Source of the DNA: Trichomonas vaginalis G3
Lineage: Eukaryota; Parabasalia; Trichomonadida; Trichomonadidae
Assembly (NCBI RefSeq): GCF_026262505.1
Contig: NC_067205.1
Coordinates: forward strand, 4,464,001 to 4,528,000
Length of the DNA stretch: 64,000 bases
Reading direction: 5' to 3'
Part shown: piece after piece, positions 50,338-59,709 of the stretch
Layout of the letters: every line of letters begins with the position of its first letter
Position numbering within the stretch: the stretch's first letter is position 1
Position numbers and translations under genes: made by a program
The notes under the pieces: generated by a model
Seen by the model: only the letters and a program-made list of their open reading frames with translations
The model's database searches: none
Told to the model about the DNA's origin: nothing

Positions 50338-50790
50338 ATGTCTAGCGATTTCGCTATATATATTCGAGACAAGCTTTTCGACAGCAAAACATCTGTCGAC
50401 CATAAAATCTTACATAGTGTAAACAAGAAAGGGGAATTTGTTCTAAAGTTCTGTTTCTGGGAATATGACAAGAACCATAAAACATTAAGCAGAGCAGTCT
50501 TAAAATTTGTCAATGACAGACTTGTTGACAGAGATGACGCCTCTTGGAGAGATGAAGTCCAACAAAACTTCTTAGAATGCAAAGAAGACACATGCGCTGT
50601 TCTTGAAAATGAAATAGAAAACAGAATAGAAGAGCTATTAAAGGACAAAGACCTTTTACAAAAATATGGTTCTGAGAAGTTTGACATAACTCCACCAGAG
50701 AAGAAGAAGAGAGAAAAGAAAGAAAAGAAAGTAGAAGAAGAGAAGAAAGAACCAGAGCCAGTTCCAGAGAAAAAGAAATTTGACATGTAA
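50338..50790 (+). CDS. Maverick: hypothetical 150-residue protein with Lys/Glu tail
   Basis: N-terminal part folded-looking (IYIRDKLFDSKTSVDHKI, FVLKFCFWEYDKNHKTLSR). The C-terminal 45 residues are Lys/Glu/Pro repeats (EKKKREKKEKKVEEEKK). Unknown. It ends 16 bp from the convergent gene. Confidence 0.5.
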   Translation: MSSDFAIYIRDKLFDSKTSVDHKILHSVNKKGEFVLKFCFWEYDKNHKTLSRAVLKFVNDRLVDRDDASWRDEVQQNFLECKEDTCAVLENEIENRIEELLKDKDLLQKYGSEKFDITPPEKKKREKKEKKVEEEKKEPEPVPEKKKFDM

Positions 50791-50806
50791 AAATAAAATT
50801 TTATTT

Positions 50807-51226
50807 TTAGAACATTTCTGGGTCAATGTCAATGTTCTCTTCCTCTTTAGGAGCAAACACCGGCTTAGACTCTAAAATCTTTTTACCCAATTTACCTTGA
50901 ACTTCAACAACTTTAGACTCATAATATTCATAGTCGTCTGCTTTCTTTGGTTCATAAGGTATAACAAGTTTGTATGCTTTGCCTTCTTTAAGGTTTGAGA
51001 ACCTTCTGTCAAAACTTTCTTTGACTGTTAACAAACCTTCTATGTCTAAGTCTTCAAATTTCGCACCATTTTTAGTCACAATAGCAAACTTAACTGGTTC
51101 GATGTTCCAAACTTTGTCAAATGAAGACTTTTCAAAATGGTAGAAGTAAACATTCAAATATGTGAATGGGTCTAGTTCTTCTTTAAGTCCTGACATATAC
51201 TTGTTTACTGAGATGAATTTTGTCAT
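50807..51226 (-). CDS. Maverick: hypothetical 139-residue protein
   Basis: Starts MTKFISVNKYMSGLKEELDP, beta-rich mid-part (YKLVIPYEPKKADDYEYY), acidic C-terminus ending IDIDPEMF. Small proteins with acidic tails next to helicases are sometimes single-strand binding proteins; that is only a thought. Start motif ACTGAGATGAATTT lies just inside the frame. Confidence 0.5.
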   Translation of the reverse strand: MTKFISVNKYMSGLKEELDPFTYLNVYFYHFEKSSFDKVWNIEPVKFAIVTKNGAKFEDLDIEGLLTVKESFDRRFSNLKEGKAYKLVIPYEPKKADDYEYYESKVVEVQGKLGKKILESKPVFAPKEEENIDIDPEMF

Positions 51227-51256
51227 CTTTTCTATCGGATAAAAAAAATATTTTTT

Positions 51257-52498
51257 TTAAAATTTACTCAGAAAAATTTTTCTTGTATATACACCATTCT
51301 GTACGTCTAAAAGACTTTTGACATTTGCCAAGAATGTTCGTTTAGACGCTGTCATATAACCATACTCTTGACAATATTGTTTATACGAATCGTACAATGA
51401 CCTTTCATCTAAACACTCAAAGTCAGTTTCATCTATGAACAGTTCATATACACTCTTGTTTGCTTCTAACAATGTTTGTCTCTCTTCGGTATGTGGAATT
51501 TGTCTTGGATTGAACTTTGAAATATCTAATGTCATGAAATATGAGAACAAGTGGTTGTAAAAGTCAGATGTCAAAGTTTCTGCTAAGTCGTCAAAATATT
51601 CTGTATCTTGCATATGAGAATCTGACGTTCTGACAACTACATATCTTCTGTCAGAACTTTCTAACTTCATCGGAACAGCATTGTTTGAAACCATAATGAA
51701 ATTTGCAACATTTTCACAAACTCTTTGGTCTTTATATTTTCTTTCAACAACTCCAACTTTGTCTGTTATAAGACTCTTCAAAGCATCTGAGTTCAAAACT
51801 TTTGTTGTATCTATACTTTGAAGTTCGTTACATACTATAAGTTTCATATTCTCTATTGAAGAGTTAAATTTACCGCAGATGTTTTCTAAGTTTGTCATAT
51901 TCGGATTCGAATAGCCCTCTAACAGTTTGCACAAAATATCTGTAAAGAAAGTGTTCTTACCTGTTCCTTGTTTTCCAATTATAATGAGAGCAGTTTCATT
52001 TTTAGCACTTGGATGTTGTAAGATGTTTGCAAACCAACATAAGATATACTCATAGACTCTTTCGTTTCCATTGCATATAATTTCTTTGACATGGTCTAAC
52101 CAAGCTTCTATAACATTTTCTTTCCATTCTACTTGTTCGTATTTATATCCAGTGAAGATAGAATAGAAGTTTGGAGATGGTGTATAGAACTTTATACCAC
52201 GAACTGAAAAATCTTCAAGTTTTGACAATAAGATATCCCAAGCATCTAACATCTTCATGCCAACTTGTACGACTTTTATTTTCTTAAGTTTCTGTTTACA
52301 TTCTTGTTCAGACACTATCGTCGCTCTTGGTTTGTTAAAGACAACATCCCATTCTTTCATGACATAACATTCTGGGGCAGAGTCAACATAAATGACTAAA
52401 CGTTTCAAATTCTCGACTGCTTTGTTATAGTCTCTAAATGGACACATATTTCTGAAGGCTTGGAAGTCATAAAAATCTGAAACATCTATTCTGTACAT
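51257..52498 (-). CDS. Maverick: superfamily 3 (D5-like) helicase
   Basis: 413 residues. Motif A is LIIIGKQGTGKNTFF (about 170-184), motif B MKLIVCNELQS (about 215), motif C NFIMVSNNAVPMKLESSDRR (about 265). A winged-helix-like region follows. It matches the C-terminal half of D5-like primase-helicases; the N-terminal 150 residues do not show a recognisable primase domain. It unwinds DNA during element replication. SF3 helicases are found only in some Polinton lineages and in many viruses. Confidence 0.85.
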   Translation of the reverse strand: MYRIDVSDFYDFQAFRNMCPFRDYNKAVENLKRLVIYVDSAPECYVMKEWDVVFNKPRATIVSEQECKQKLKKIKVVQVGMKMLDAWDILLSKLEDFSVRGIKFYTPSPNFYSIFTGYKYEQVEWKENVIEAWLDHVKEIICNGNERVYEYILCWFANILQHPSAKNETALIIIGKQGTGKNTFFTDILCKLLEGYSNPNMTNLENICGKFNSSIENMKLIVCNELQSIDTTKVLNSDALKSLITDKVGVVERKYKDQRVCENVANFIMVSNNAVPMKLESSDRRYVVVRTSDSHMQDTEYFDDLAETLTSDFYNHLFSYFMTLDISKFNPRQIPHTEERQTLLEANKSVYELFIDETDFECLDERSLYDSYKQYCQEYGYMTASKRTFLANVKSLLDVQNGVYTRKIFLSKF

Positions 52499-52526
52499 TT
52501 TTATAAAAATAAAAAAAAATATTTTT

Positions 52527-53333
52527 TTATTCTTGACTTTGTTGTTGCATTTGTTCCATTTGTTGCATTTGTTGTTCTTGAGCTATTTGTTGTTGAAGTT
52601 GTTCTTGTAATACAATACTTTCACCAGTTGCATCTTCCAATTCGAAACTTTCTGCCGTCATTGACAAATACATAGGACATAAAAGTTTTACAGGAACAAA
52701 GTTTGCGTCAACTAAGGTTAAGTTTATGTTTGCTAAAGTGTTTGAGTTTACTAAAGCTGAAAACTCTGCATTCGAATGAACAATAGGCAAACCAGCAGAG
52801 AATGTGTTGTTTATACGCATGAGTATCTTTTGGTCATAGTAGTTTCTGTCGACATTCGAATAGCACTTTGAACCTAAGTTTGAAACAATATATAAAATAG
52901 GTGTACTTAAAGTCAATGGAACGGATAGACCTTGTATGACACCTTTTCCTGTTATAGGAAATTGTTGGTAGTAAAAACCAGATATAAGTTTTGTATTATA
53001 GCTCATATCGTTTATACTAAACTCAGTCGGACATCCAAACATAATGAAACCTGCTCTAGTTGCAGCACATGTTACATCCGTCCTTAAAGTATTAAATAAG
53101 TCAACAAAACCTGTTGGTGGTATATCTGAGTAAGTATCTTCAAAGGAGTATTTTTTACCATTCACAACAATAAAATCTTCTGGTGTCAAAAGAGCAAAAC
53201 AGGCTTTAGTCGTCATTGTGTTTAAGGTTAGTTTACAATATCGTCCTTGAGGACTTTGTAAGTTTGTTGTTATAGAATTATATGACTCAGGGTTTTTAGT
53301 CGTAATAGTATAAACCACTATGTCTTCTGCCAT
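52527..53333 (-). CDS. Maverick: probable capsid-associated protein
   Basis: 268 residues. Beta-rich, Thr/Ser/Asn-rich body (YCKLTLNTMTTKACFALLT, LTLSTPILYIVSNLG) with a C-terminal Gln tail (QQQIAQEQQMQQMEQMQQ). The composition and neighbourhood suggest a single-jelly-roll penton or minor capsid protein, but no motif proves it. Confidence 0.5.
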   Translation of the reverse strand: MAEDIVVYTITTKNPESYNSITTNLQSPQGRYCKLTLNTMTTKACFALLTPEDFIVVNGKKYSFEDTYSDIPPTGFVDLFNTLRTDVTCAATRAGFIMFGCPTEFSINDMSYNTKLISGFYYQQFPITGKGVIQGLSVPLTLSTPILYIVSNLGSKCYSNVDRNYYDQKILMRINNTFSAGLPIVHSNAEFSALVNSNTLANINLTLVDANFVPVKLLCPMYLSMTAESFELEDATGESIVLQEQLQQQIAQEQQMQQMEQMQQQSQE

Positions 53334-53337
53334 TTAC

Positions 53338-53919
53338 TTAGCAACTAAATTTTAATGAAATGTTGTGGTCGTCAAATATTTTTATAACATCTGGGAAACT
53401 ATATTTTAAGTTCAACGTTTCACCTCCTTTCATAACGTATATCTTGTCAATGACATTATATGAAACACCACAGCAAGCAATGTCGGGTTCTATTTCTTTG
53501 ATGTTTATATCGTCTGCCTCTGTCAAAAGTTTCAATAGTTCTTTCAAAACTTCATGAGGTGCGATGACATATGAGTTCACTTTTACAGGGTTGTGTTCGA
53601 CCAAGTTTAACATTATACCTAAAGCTTGACAAATCTTCTCCTGAGTTTTAAGTTTGTCTTTAAGTTGCATGTAGTCGTTTCGAATATCTGCAACAGAACT
53701 TAAGTCTCTGCTAACTTCAGGATATGTTGGTTGTTCTTTTACAGGAACTATTGTTATACCATCTTTGTCTTCGTATGGTTTTCCCACTTCAACATCTCTT
53801 TCTTTGACATTGACAATAACACTTTGACTGTTTGTTTGAGTTGGTGAATTTAACTTCACATCTGCCACCGCCATTAAACCTTTTGAAACACTTACGCTTC
53901 TATTTTTCGGAAATGACAT
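53338..53919 (-). CDS. Maverick: hypothetical 193-residue protein
   Basis: From the ATG at 53919 (MSFPKNRSVSVSKGLMAVAD). The longer frame upstream is antisense to the next gene and not supported. C-terminal half contains CCGVSYNVIDKIYVMKGGET. Unknown; it sits between capsid-region genes and ends five bases from its neighbour. Confidence 0.5.
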   Translation of the reverse strand: MSFPKNRSVSVSKGLMAVADVKLNSPTQTNSQSVIVNVKERDVEVGKPYEDKDGITIVPVKEQPTYPEVSRDLSSVADIRNDYMQLKDKLKTQEKICQALGIMLNLVEHNPVKVNSYVIAPHEVLKELLKLLTEADDINIKEIEPDIACCGVSYNVIDKIYVMKGGETLNLKYSFPDVIKIFDDHNISLKFSC

Positions 53920-53937
53920 TTTACTTAGAATAAAAAG

Positions 53938-54357
53938 ATGGACGTATTTGAGTATCTCTTCGAATTGAAGCAAAACAAAGTTTACACACACAAACAATAC
54001 AAGTTCATTGACAGAATAGTTCTTTACACAAACAATGGAAAATGTTATAGAATAGCAGTCTTTGCTGAACCAAAATATTTTCATAAAGCAAAGAAAGTTG
54101 GTATAACTGAAATGGTGAAAGTTCTTGAAGCAGACAAAAATATAACAACAAAACTGACCGATATTTCTAAAGGTAAGTTTATAATACAATACTATGTCAA
54201 AACTGGCGTACTGTCAATATTTGACGGAGAGAAGTCAGTTCAAGAACAACTTACTGACCTGCTGCCAAAATCTGCTCGATGGAAGCTGTCGTTATGCCAA
54301 TCTGAGGAGCCCCAGCAGGTTTCATCGAACGAATCTTCAAAAGAGCATCTTCCGTGA
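53938..54357 (+). CDS. Maverick: hypothetical 139-residue protein
   Basis: Starts MDVFEYLFELKQNKVYTHKQ. Lys-rich, mixed strands, divergent from the gene at 53919 with an 18 bp spacer. Its 3' end overlaps the capsid region on the other strand, so the last 30 codons are doubtful. Confidence 0.5.
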   Translation: MDVFEYLFELKQNKVYTHKQYKFIDRIVLYTNNGKCYRIAVFAEPKYFHKAKKVGITEMVKVLEADKNITTKLTDISKGKFIIQYYVKTGVLSIFDGEKSVQEQLTDLLPKSARWKLSLCQSEEPQQVSSNESSKEHLP

Positions 54358-55855
54358 AAAGTGCTATTGGTTTTGTAAACTTCTTTGCTCTCAATTCATC
54401 TGGACCGTCTCTGTCACCAGTATATTGTATTTGAACTGTACCAACAGTTGAAATACCACCCATAAAGTCTTCTGAGTCAGCAAATGGAATGCCAAGCCAA
54501 AAGTTTGAACGGTCTCTATTTGTATATTGAGTTTTTTGACCTCCTGTATGGGTCCATACTTTCACATATGGCATAATAGAACTTTGCATTTCAGGGTTAA
54601 TGGTTGTTGTGAAGTTGTTGTTAAAGTTCATAGCATCTAATGTCAAGTTATATGACCTCATATCCTCAACTGTAGAATATTCTTCTCTTGGATAATATTT
54701 GCCATCTATGTTTATATGATATTTAATACCGGGGTTGTAGAAACAAGAATAGTCATTTATAGTTCGTCTGAACAGTACAAACATAGTATCTGCATGTTTC
54801 ATTGCAGTTGTTAAAGCAATATCTGTTCTTGCACCTGGGTCAGCACTTTGGTTTCCAACTTCACCTGCAAGTCTTTGACAGATATTTGGTGTATAGGGAA
54901 CATAAGTGGAACTGCAATATATTTGGCAGCTAAAGCATTTGAAATATCTGGGTCCAACATATAGACTGCAAGTCTGCTTTCTATTCTCTTGCATTCAAAT
55001 TTTTCGCATGTGAACTTAACTGGGTCCAAGCATCTCCAGCAGCATTGAAATAATAGTTTACTTCAGTGTTGAGGTTTGAGAAACCAAAGTCTAAGTCAAC
55101 TTTGTCTTTGCAAAATTCGGCGAATGACGTTTTATTTGTTCCTTTACGTCTGTAAGAGTGAATGGGTCTTGTGTTGGTGCAATGACTAAGTTATTTTTGC
55201 TTGGAGTAAGTTCGATAGAAATTTTTCCTGCCCAGTTTGGCAAGTATCTTAAAAACCTGAAGATGAGGAAAGATGACAAAGGAACTCTAAGTTTCAGTTT
55301 TACTTTAGTGGCAGCAGTTCCATCTGAACCAGAAAGGTTAACATAAACTCCTGGAACGTTAGGGTCAAGTCTTCTTATTTTCTCAATAGTTGCATACTGG
55401 TCTGTTTGTTCTCTAGCTTGTGGTTGTACTGAGTTTCTCAAAGCGAACCATTCATAGTTTGCCCATGTTACTGTTTGAACTAAGTCAGAGTTAGAATATA
55501 TCTTATATCCCATGAAAACTTCTGGAGCATATTGGTATCCGACATAGAAAATTCCATTGCAACCTTTCTTGTCAGACAACTTGGCAGAAGGTTTTATTTC
55601 AATGTCTTGTTCCACGTATAAGAATGAGTTGTCAATAGAAATAATATGAAACCTGTCGCAAGCAATATCTACTGTTGTTGAAGAACCTTCTCCAAACTCA
55701 CCTACATTTCCATAAGAAACAGCAGTTGTATATTCGTAAGTTCCAGGAACTATTTCTGACCTTCTAATGGCATTGTCGCATTCGTTATACCATTCGGAAA
55801 CATTTCCATTCATGGCATCCAAAACTGTTGGCGTTATATTCTGAGCGGCGTACAT
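54251..55855 (-). pseudogene. Maverick: major capsid protein region (double jelly roll)
   Basis: Minus-strand coding remains, starting MYAAQNITPTVLDAMNGNVS, with GTYEYTTAVSYGNVG, YVEQDIEIKPSA, WFALRNSVQPQAREQ, LRVPLSSFLIFRFLRYLPNW and later SNFWLGIPFADSEDFMGG and VGTVQIQYTGDRDG. The strand-rich pattern, size and place next to the helicase/ATPase block fit the Polinton double-jelly-roll capsid protein. The region no longer reads as one frame. Confidence 0.7.
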
Positions 55856-55887
55856 TTCATATGGGTAAAAATATAGAATAGTTGGAT

Positions 55888-56694
55888 TTATGTGTCATAA
55901 TAGAACCCACTCGGACCAAGCTTTACTTTCTTCCTGACTGAGTTTTTAACTCTTCTTTTTCCTTCATTGCCACTACTTTCACTAGATGAAGCTACTTCTT
56001 CACTACTTTCACTTTGTTCTACTCTTCTCTTCTTCTTTGGTGTCGCTTTTGGTAACTTGCCCTCTGCTTCAAGTTGTTGCATCTTTGCCTCATGTTCACC
56101 TAGTATGTTGTAAATTTCCCATGTCCTTTTTGCCTTTGGGCTCTGGTCGCCCATCTCAGGTAACCTATATCCTAGAAAGATTTTGTCATAGTTTGTATTT
56201 GAGTCTTCGCGTATTGTTTGCATGACTCTTTCCTGAGTTTCCGGTTCAAGCTCTTCAAACAGAGCTTGTCCATATGGAATAAGCTCGTTTCCAAATATAT
56301 GTTTTTGTAGCCATTCTGGTTTTCTTTCCATGTTACCAATAATATCCTTTGTGAATGGGAAAGCTTCTACCCAACGTTTCAGTCTTGCGTCATTTATTTC
56401 TGTAGTTGGTTTTATTTTGTCAAGGAACATGTTTTTCAATACTAACATTTCATTTGGTACTGTCCATTTGAGTTTTCTTAAATATTCATCCCTTCTCGGT
56501 TCATTGTCTGCAAAGTAAGTTTTTATGACATTTTGTAAACTTTCGTTTGCAAGGTCATGTACAATAGGTTCTCTTCCTTCTCTGTCCCTAACTTTCTTTC
56601 TAAACTCTTCACCAAATATACCATCTCTATGGTTCTGTGTAGTTCTTTGAGATAAATGTTCTAGAACGTCAGGTGTTATATTTCCATCAGCCAT
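55888..56694 (-). CDS. Maverick: hypothetical 268-residue protein with basic tail
   Basis: Starts MADGNITPDVLEHLSQRTTQ; helical body, then a Ser/Glu and Lys/Arg tail (TPKKKRRVEQSESSEEVASS, RRVKNSVRKKVKLGPSG) that includes a nuclear-localisation-like KKKRRV. Its start (NITPDVLEHL) echoes that of the capsid region (NITPTVLDAM). Unknown. Confidence 0.5.
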   Translation of the reverse strand: MADGNITPDVLEHLSQRTTQNHRDGIFGEEFRKKVRDREGREPIVHDLANESLQNVIKTYFADNEPRRDEYLRKLKWTVPNEMLVLKNMFLDKIKPTTEINDARLKRWVEAFPFTKDIIGNMERKPEWLQKHIFGNELIPYGQALFEELEPETQERVMQTIREDSNTNYDKIFLGYRLPEMGDQSPKAKRTWEIYNILGEHEAKMQQLEAEGKLPKATPKKKRRVEQSESSEEVASSSESSGNEGKRRVKNSVRKKVKLGPSGFYYDT

Positions 56695-56697
56695 GTT

Positions 56698-57141
56698 TCA
56701 TTTCATACTGGTCCAAATATCTGCATGTTTCATATCTTTCAATGGCATTAAAGCCGCGCTTAAAATACCAGCTATATCTGGTTCACCATTCACTTCCATT
56801 GCGTCTACAACTTCTTGGAATTGAGGTTGTAAGTTTATGAACCACCTATCCGGATTAGCTTTATGACCCCATCTCATTGTAGTTCCATAGTCTGCAGAAA
56901 CAAAAGTAGGTTTGTTTCCATCTTGGTTAGGTTCTGAATGAACTTTAAACAATGTTTTCATTTCTATATGTTTTGTGTTGAAATTTAACCTTTTATTTTC
57001 ACCGAGTTCAGCCAAAGATTGAACGTTATATGGTCGTAAGTAAAAAGGGTTGTTGTATTTGCGTACATTTTCTTTCAGTACTTCCATTCTATGCTGAATA
57101 TTTTTCATCTGGTGTTGGAGTCTTTGTATGTCGGTGAACAT
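56698..57141 (-). CDS. Maverick: hypothetical 147-residue protein
   Basis: Coiled-coil start (RLQHQMKNIQHRMEVLKENV), then PFYLRPYNVQSLAELGENK. It ends three bases before the next gene, in operon-like packing. Unknown role. Confidence 0.5.
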   Translation of the reverse strand: MFTDIQRLQHQMKNIQHRMEVLKENVRKYNNPFYLRPYNVQSLAELGENKRLNFNTKHIEMKTLFKVHSEPNQDGNKPTFVSADYGTTMRWGHKANPDRWFINLQPQFQEVVDAMEVNGEPDIAGILSAALMPLKDMKHADIWTSMK

Positions 57142-57204
57142 TTTTTCGATATTCTTCTACTATGTCAGCCGAATTTTTTTTAGACTCTTGGAAAGATTCC
57201 ATAT

Positions 57205-57459
57205 TCACCTCATACTCTTGTTGAGGGTCAAGATTTTTCGGCTGTTCAAATCTTCATCTAGTTCTGTGAAGTTAGTTTCCAAAGGAGGGACTTGTTCGTT
57301 TCCTTCAGGCTCTTCTAGCTGTTGTTGCTGAACTATTTCTTCCATGTCTGGTTGTATCTGAACTTCTTCCTGTGGAGTTTCTTGTACCTCATCTGCTGGC
57401 ATTTCATATATTCCGAGACCGTTTTTAACAAGTTCCCTATCTAAGTCATCCGGACTCAT
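57205..57459 (-). CDS. Maverick: acidic Gln/Glu-rich protein
   Basis: 84 residues, starting MSPDDLDRELVKNGLGIYEM, then Glu/Gln/Pro-rich. Its start codon overlaps the end of the frame at 57456 by four bases (ATGA). Unknown. Confidence 0.4.
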   Translation of the reverse strand: MSPDDLDRELVKNGLGIYEMPADEVQETPQEEVQIQPDMEEIVQQQQLEEPEGNEQVPPLETNFTELDEDLNSRKILTLNKSMR

Positions 57460-58361
57460 AAACCTTTCTTCTTTCGTTCGTCTCTATTTTTTACGCGTTT
57501 CATGAAGAGAGTTGAATTGTCATTTAGCTCTGACACCAAATATCTCGGAGTAAATTCGTTCATGTCATTTGGATGATATGCTATTAAATCATATCCCTTA
57601 GCGAGCTTGTATTTTCCAGGTTTGAAATTATATCCCATTTGGTGCTGAACCATAAAGCTAAATAGGTTCGGGTCAGTATTTCCTTCCTTGAACTTTCTAA
57701 TAGCTTCTTTATATCTGTCACTAAAGTCAAGAGTATCTGGGTAACCATACTCTTCTTTAAGCATTTTTAAGAATTCTTGGTTTCCTTGTTCTCTACTTCT
57801 TTTATGTCCTTGCTCTGTTTGTGGTTGTTGTTGTTGTGCAGGGTTTTGAACTGTTGGTTGTTGTGCAGGGTTTTGAACTGTTGGTTGTTGTGCTGGTTGT
57901 TGTTGTTGTGCTGGATTTTGAACTGTTGGTTGTTGTGCTGGATTTTGAACTGTTGGTTGTTGTTTTGGTGCATGCCTGTGTCTATGTCCATGTGACGATG
58001 TAAATGTTTTAGGTAGTCCTGGTGCAGGTGCTTCTCTTGGAGGGTTTGGTGGTATATAAGTTCCACTAGCTAGTATATAAGTTCCACCAGCTGGCACATA
58101 TGTTCCATCTGCAGCGTAATGTCCTACCTGACTTTTCGTTCTTAAGAAAGCATTTACTAGGTCTGTTTTGGTCTGTTGTAACTCTTTTTCTTGACTTTCC
58201 ACAACAGTTGCTCTAACGGCGTCATAGGCACTTTGAACTGCCTGTCTCGTTGCTGCATCTGTTATTTTCGTCATATTTTGTGCTACTTCTTTTAACTCTT
58301 TGTCGAAACCTTCAGACTTCAGTTTTCTTTTCCAGATGAGAAGTCGTTCACGTAGTTTCAC
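57456..58361 (-). CDS. Maverick: Gln/Pro repeat protein
   Basis: About 300 residues with a tandem repeat PTVQNPAQQ/QQPAQQ (encoded at about 57825-57965), flanked by YVPAGGTYILASGTYIPPNP and by a C-terminal basic half (DLIAYHPNDMNEFTPRYLVS). The 5' limit is uncertain. Repeats of this kind suggest a flexible structural protein. Confidence 0.45.
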   Translation of the reverse strand: MKLRERLLIWKRKLKSEGFDKELKEVAQNMTKITDAATRQAVQSAYDAVRATVVESQEKELQQTKTDLVNAFLRTKSQVGHYAADGTYVPAGGTYILASGTYIPPNPPREAPAPGLPKTFTSSHGHRHRHAPKQQPTVQNPAQQPTVQNPAQQQQPAQQPTVQNPAQQPTVQNPAQQQQPQTEQGHKRSREQGNQEFLKMLKEEYGYPDTLDFSDRYKEAIRKFKEGNTDPNLFSFMVQHQMGYNFKPGKYKLAKGYDLIAYHPNDMNEFTPRYLVSELNDNSTLFMKRVKNRDERKKKGL

Positions 58362-59261
58362 CTTACTATGAAGAGCTTCGAAGGCGTTCTTAAAGTCAGC
58401 ATTTGTTAAAGCTTCATTTGAACTGTCTTCATCCGCTTGTATTTTTGTCCTTATTGACCCTATAAGTTGGGCTGCTTTAGCGTTGGCTTGGGCATCTATG
58501 TTAGCTTTTATATATTCTCTGCGCTTTTCATTGCCTTTTGCATGGCTGCGTCGTTTTTTTACTTTCTTGTGCTAAGTTTCATACTGTACGGTTGGTTTTG
58601 CAACTGTAAAAGTTTTTTCTGCCTTTACATTTGCTTCAACTTCTTTTTTATACTCATTGCTATCCATATATGTCTTCAGGGCTTTTTGTTTTTCTCTTCA
58701 TCTTTCAGTACTTTATATTGAGTAGTATGGTTTTTCAAATTTTATGTTCCATTTTTACTTTCTGCTTTTTTCTGACACTTTTTTCGCATATTCTCTGTAC
58801 TTAGTTCTTTCAGTTGTTCTTCTTTCTTCTTTTTCTCTACGTTTAACTCATTGAGTTTCTTTGTGTGTCTGTCATATTCTAGTTTCTTTTCGTTTTCACT
58901 TATTTGCTTCTGTATGTCTATGTTTGACTTTTTGACATCTGTTATTTGATTTTTGAGTGAACTCAAATTCATTTGACTTTGAGGGTTATAGGTGTTCCGT
59001 CTGCAGCTCCACCATAGCCTGCCATTTTCGCTAAAAGTGCCGCTCTTAAACCTCCACTCTGTGCACACAATGACTCGGTTTAAAAGCATAGGATTGCTTG
59101 ACATTTGTTTGCAACATAGTGGGGTCATTCAGCATTTGTTGTTGCAACTGTTGTTGTGGTGTCAGTTTTACTATTGGATGTTTCAATGCTCTTCCTCTTA
59201 CGTATATTCTTACGTAGCTTACGTGGCATTTTAAGTGAAGTTAAAAAAGCGGTTTTTTGAC
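58362..59261 (-). other. Maverick: coding remains, coiled coil
   Basis: Minus-strand sequence with Lys/Glu-rich coiled-coil character (KQISENEKKLEYDRHTKKL near 58850) and Asn/Gln-rich pieces. The stretch does not read as a single gene. It probably held one or two structural genes. Confidence 0.5.
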
Positions 59262-59455
59262 AGATGTTTATATGACACTTTCTCCGGTTTATAGGACCTC
59301 TCTCATATTATCTTGTCATATCTAAACTCATAGTCATGTATGTCCTCTAACCATCTCATAACGGTTTCCAAACCACTTTTATCGGATGTAAAGTAAAAAC
59401 ATGGATGGTTATGTAAAACGTCTAAAGTTTCTAAAGAGTCTCTCAAAGTATACTT
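59262..59455 (-). repeat. Maverick: inverted partial copy of the methyltransferase gene
   Basis: The minus strand here matches about 36370-36565 (DSLETLDVLHNHPCFYFTSD and RWLEDIHDYEFRYDK coding) almost base for base. It is therefore an inverted duplicate of the 3' part of the left-end methyltransferase, placed about 250 bp inside the right terminus. Confidence 0.85.
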
Positions 59456-59616
59456 CCTTGGAACGCCCGTAACTTTTCCTGTAGCGACGATAGACCCTTA
59501 CTTGTCCGGACAAAGTTATACTATTTTGAGTCCTCTACAAAAAAGTCAACAGCGACGACTCTCAAAAATTTTTATGGGCTAGAAGGGGCGCAGCCCCTGG
59601 AAAGCCCCCAATACCC
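59456..59616. other. Maverick: right subterminal DNA
   Basis: About 160 bp of non-coding DNA with a GC-rich inverted piece (AGGGGCGCAGCCCCT, 59584-59598), a near-perfect small hairpin next to the right TIR. Confidence 0.5.
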
Positions 59617-59709
59617 AAAAAAACTTCATTTTATACTAAACATCTTCGGGGCTAGAGGGCACGAAGTGCCTGGAAGCCCCCACTACCTTTTTTTTTTTTT
59701 TTTTTTTTT
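59617..59709 (-). repeat. Right terminal inverted repeat of the Maverick
   Basis: Complement of the left end, finishing GGAAGCCCCCACTACC and 22-23 T. The homopolymers at the two ends have equal length, which suggests that they are part of the element's termini rather than chance. Confidence 0.85.

Larger units (their letters stand above)
35594..59709 (+). mobile_element. Maverick (Polinton) element, about 24.1 kb, degraded
   Basis: A virus-like DNA element with short terminal inverted repeats and a 6 bp target duplication TATTTA (35588-35593 and 59710-59715). The duplication is proven by comparison with the uninterrupted host element at 27.5-28.5 kb. Recognisable parts, left to right: adenine methyltransferase, small capsid-like proteins, fibre, integrase, protein-primed PolB, KilA-N proteins, packaging ATPase, SF3 helicase, and the jelly-roll capsid region with partner proteins. 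No adenain-type maturation protease was recognised. Several modules no longer read through; I estimate about five breaks. The intact target duplication and long open frames suggest a young insertion. Mavericks are known to make up a large share of the T. vaginalis genome. Confidence 0.93.

Noticed and set aside
57777-58003. Plus-strand Leu/Cys/Val repeat frames
   Set aside because: Antisense shadows of the Gln/Pro repeat gene on the minus strand.
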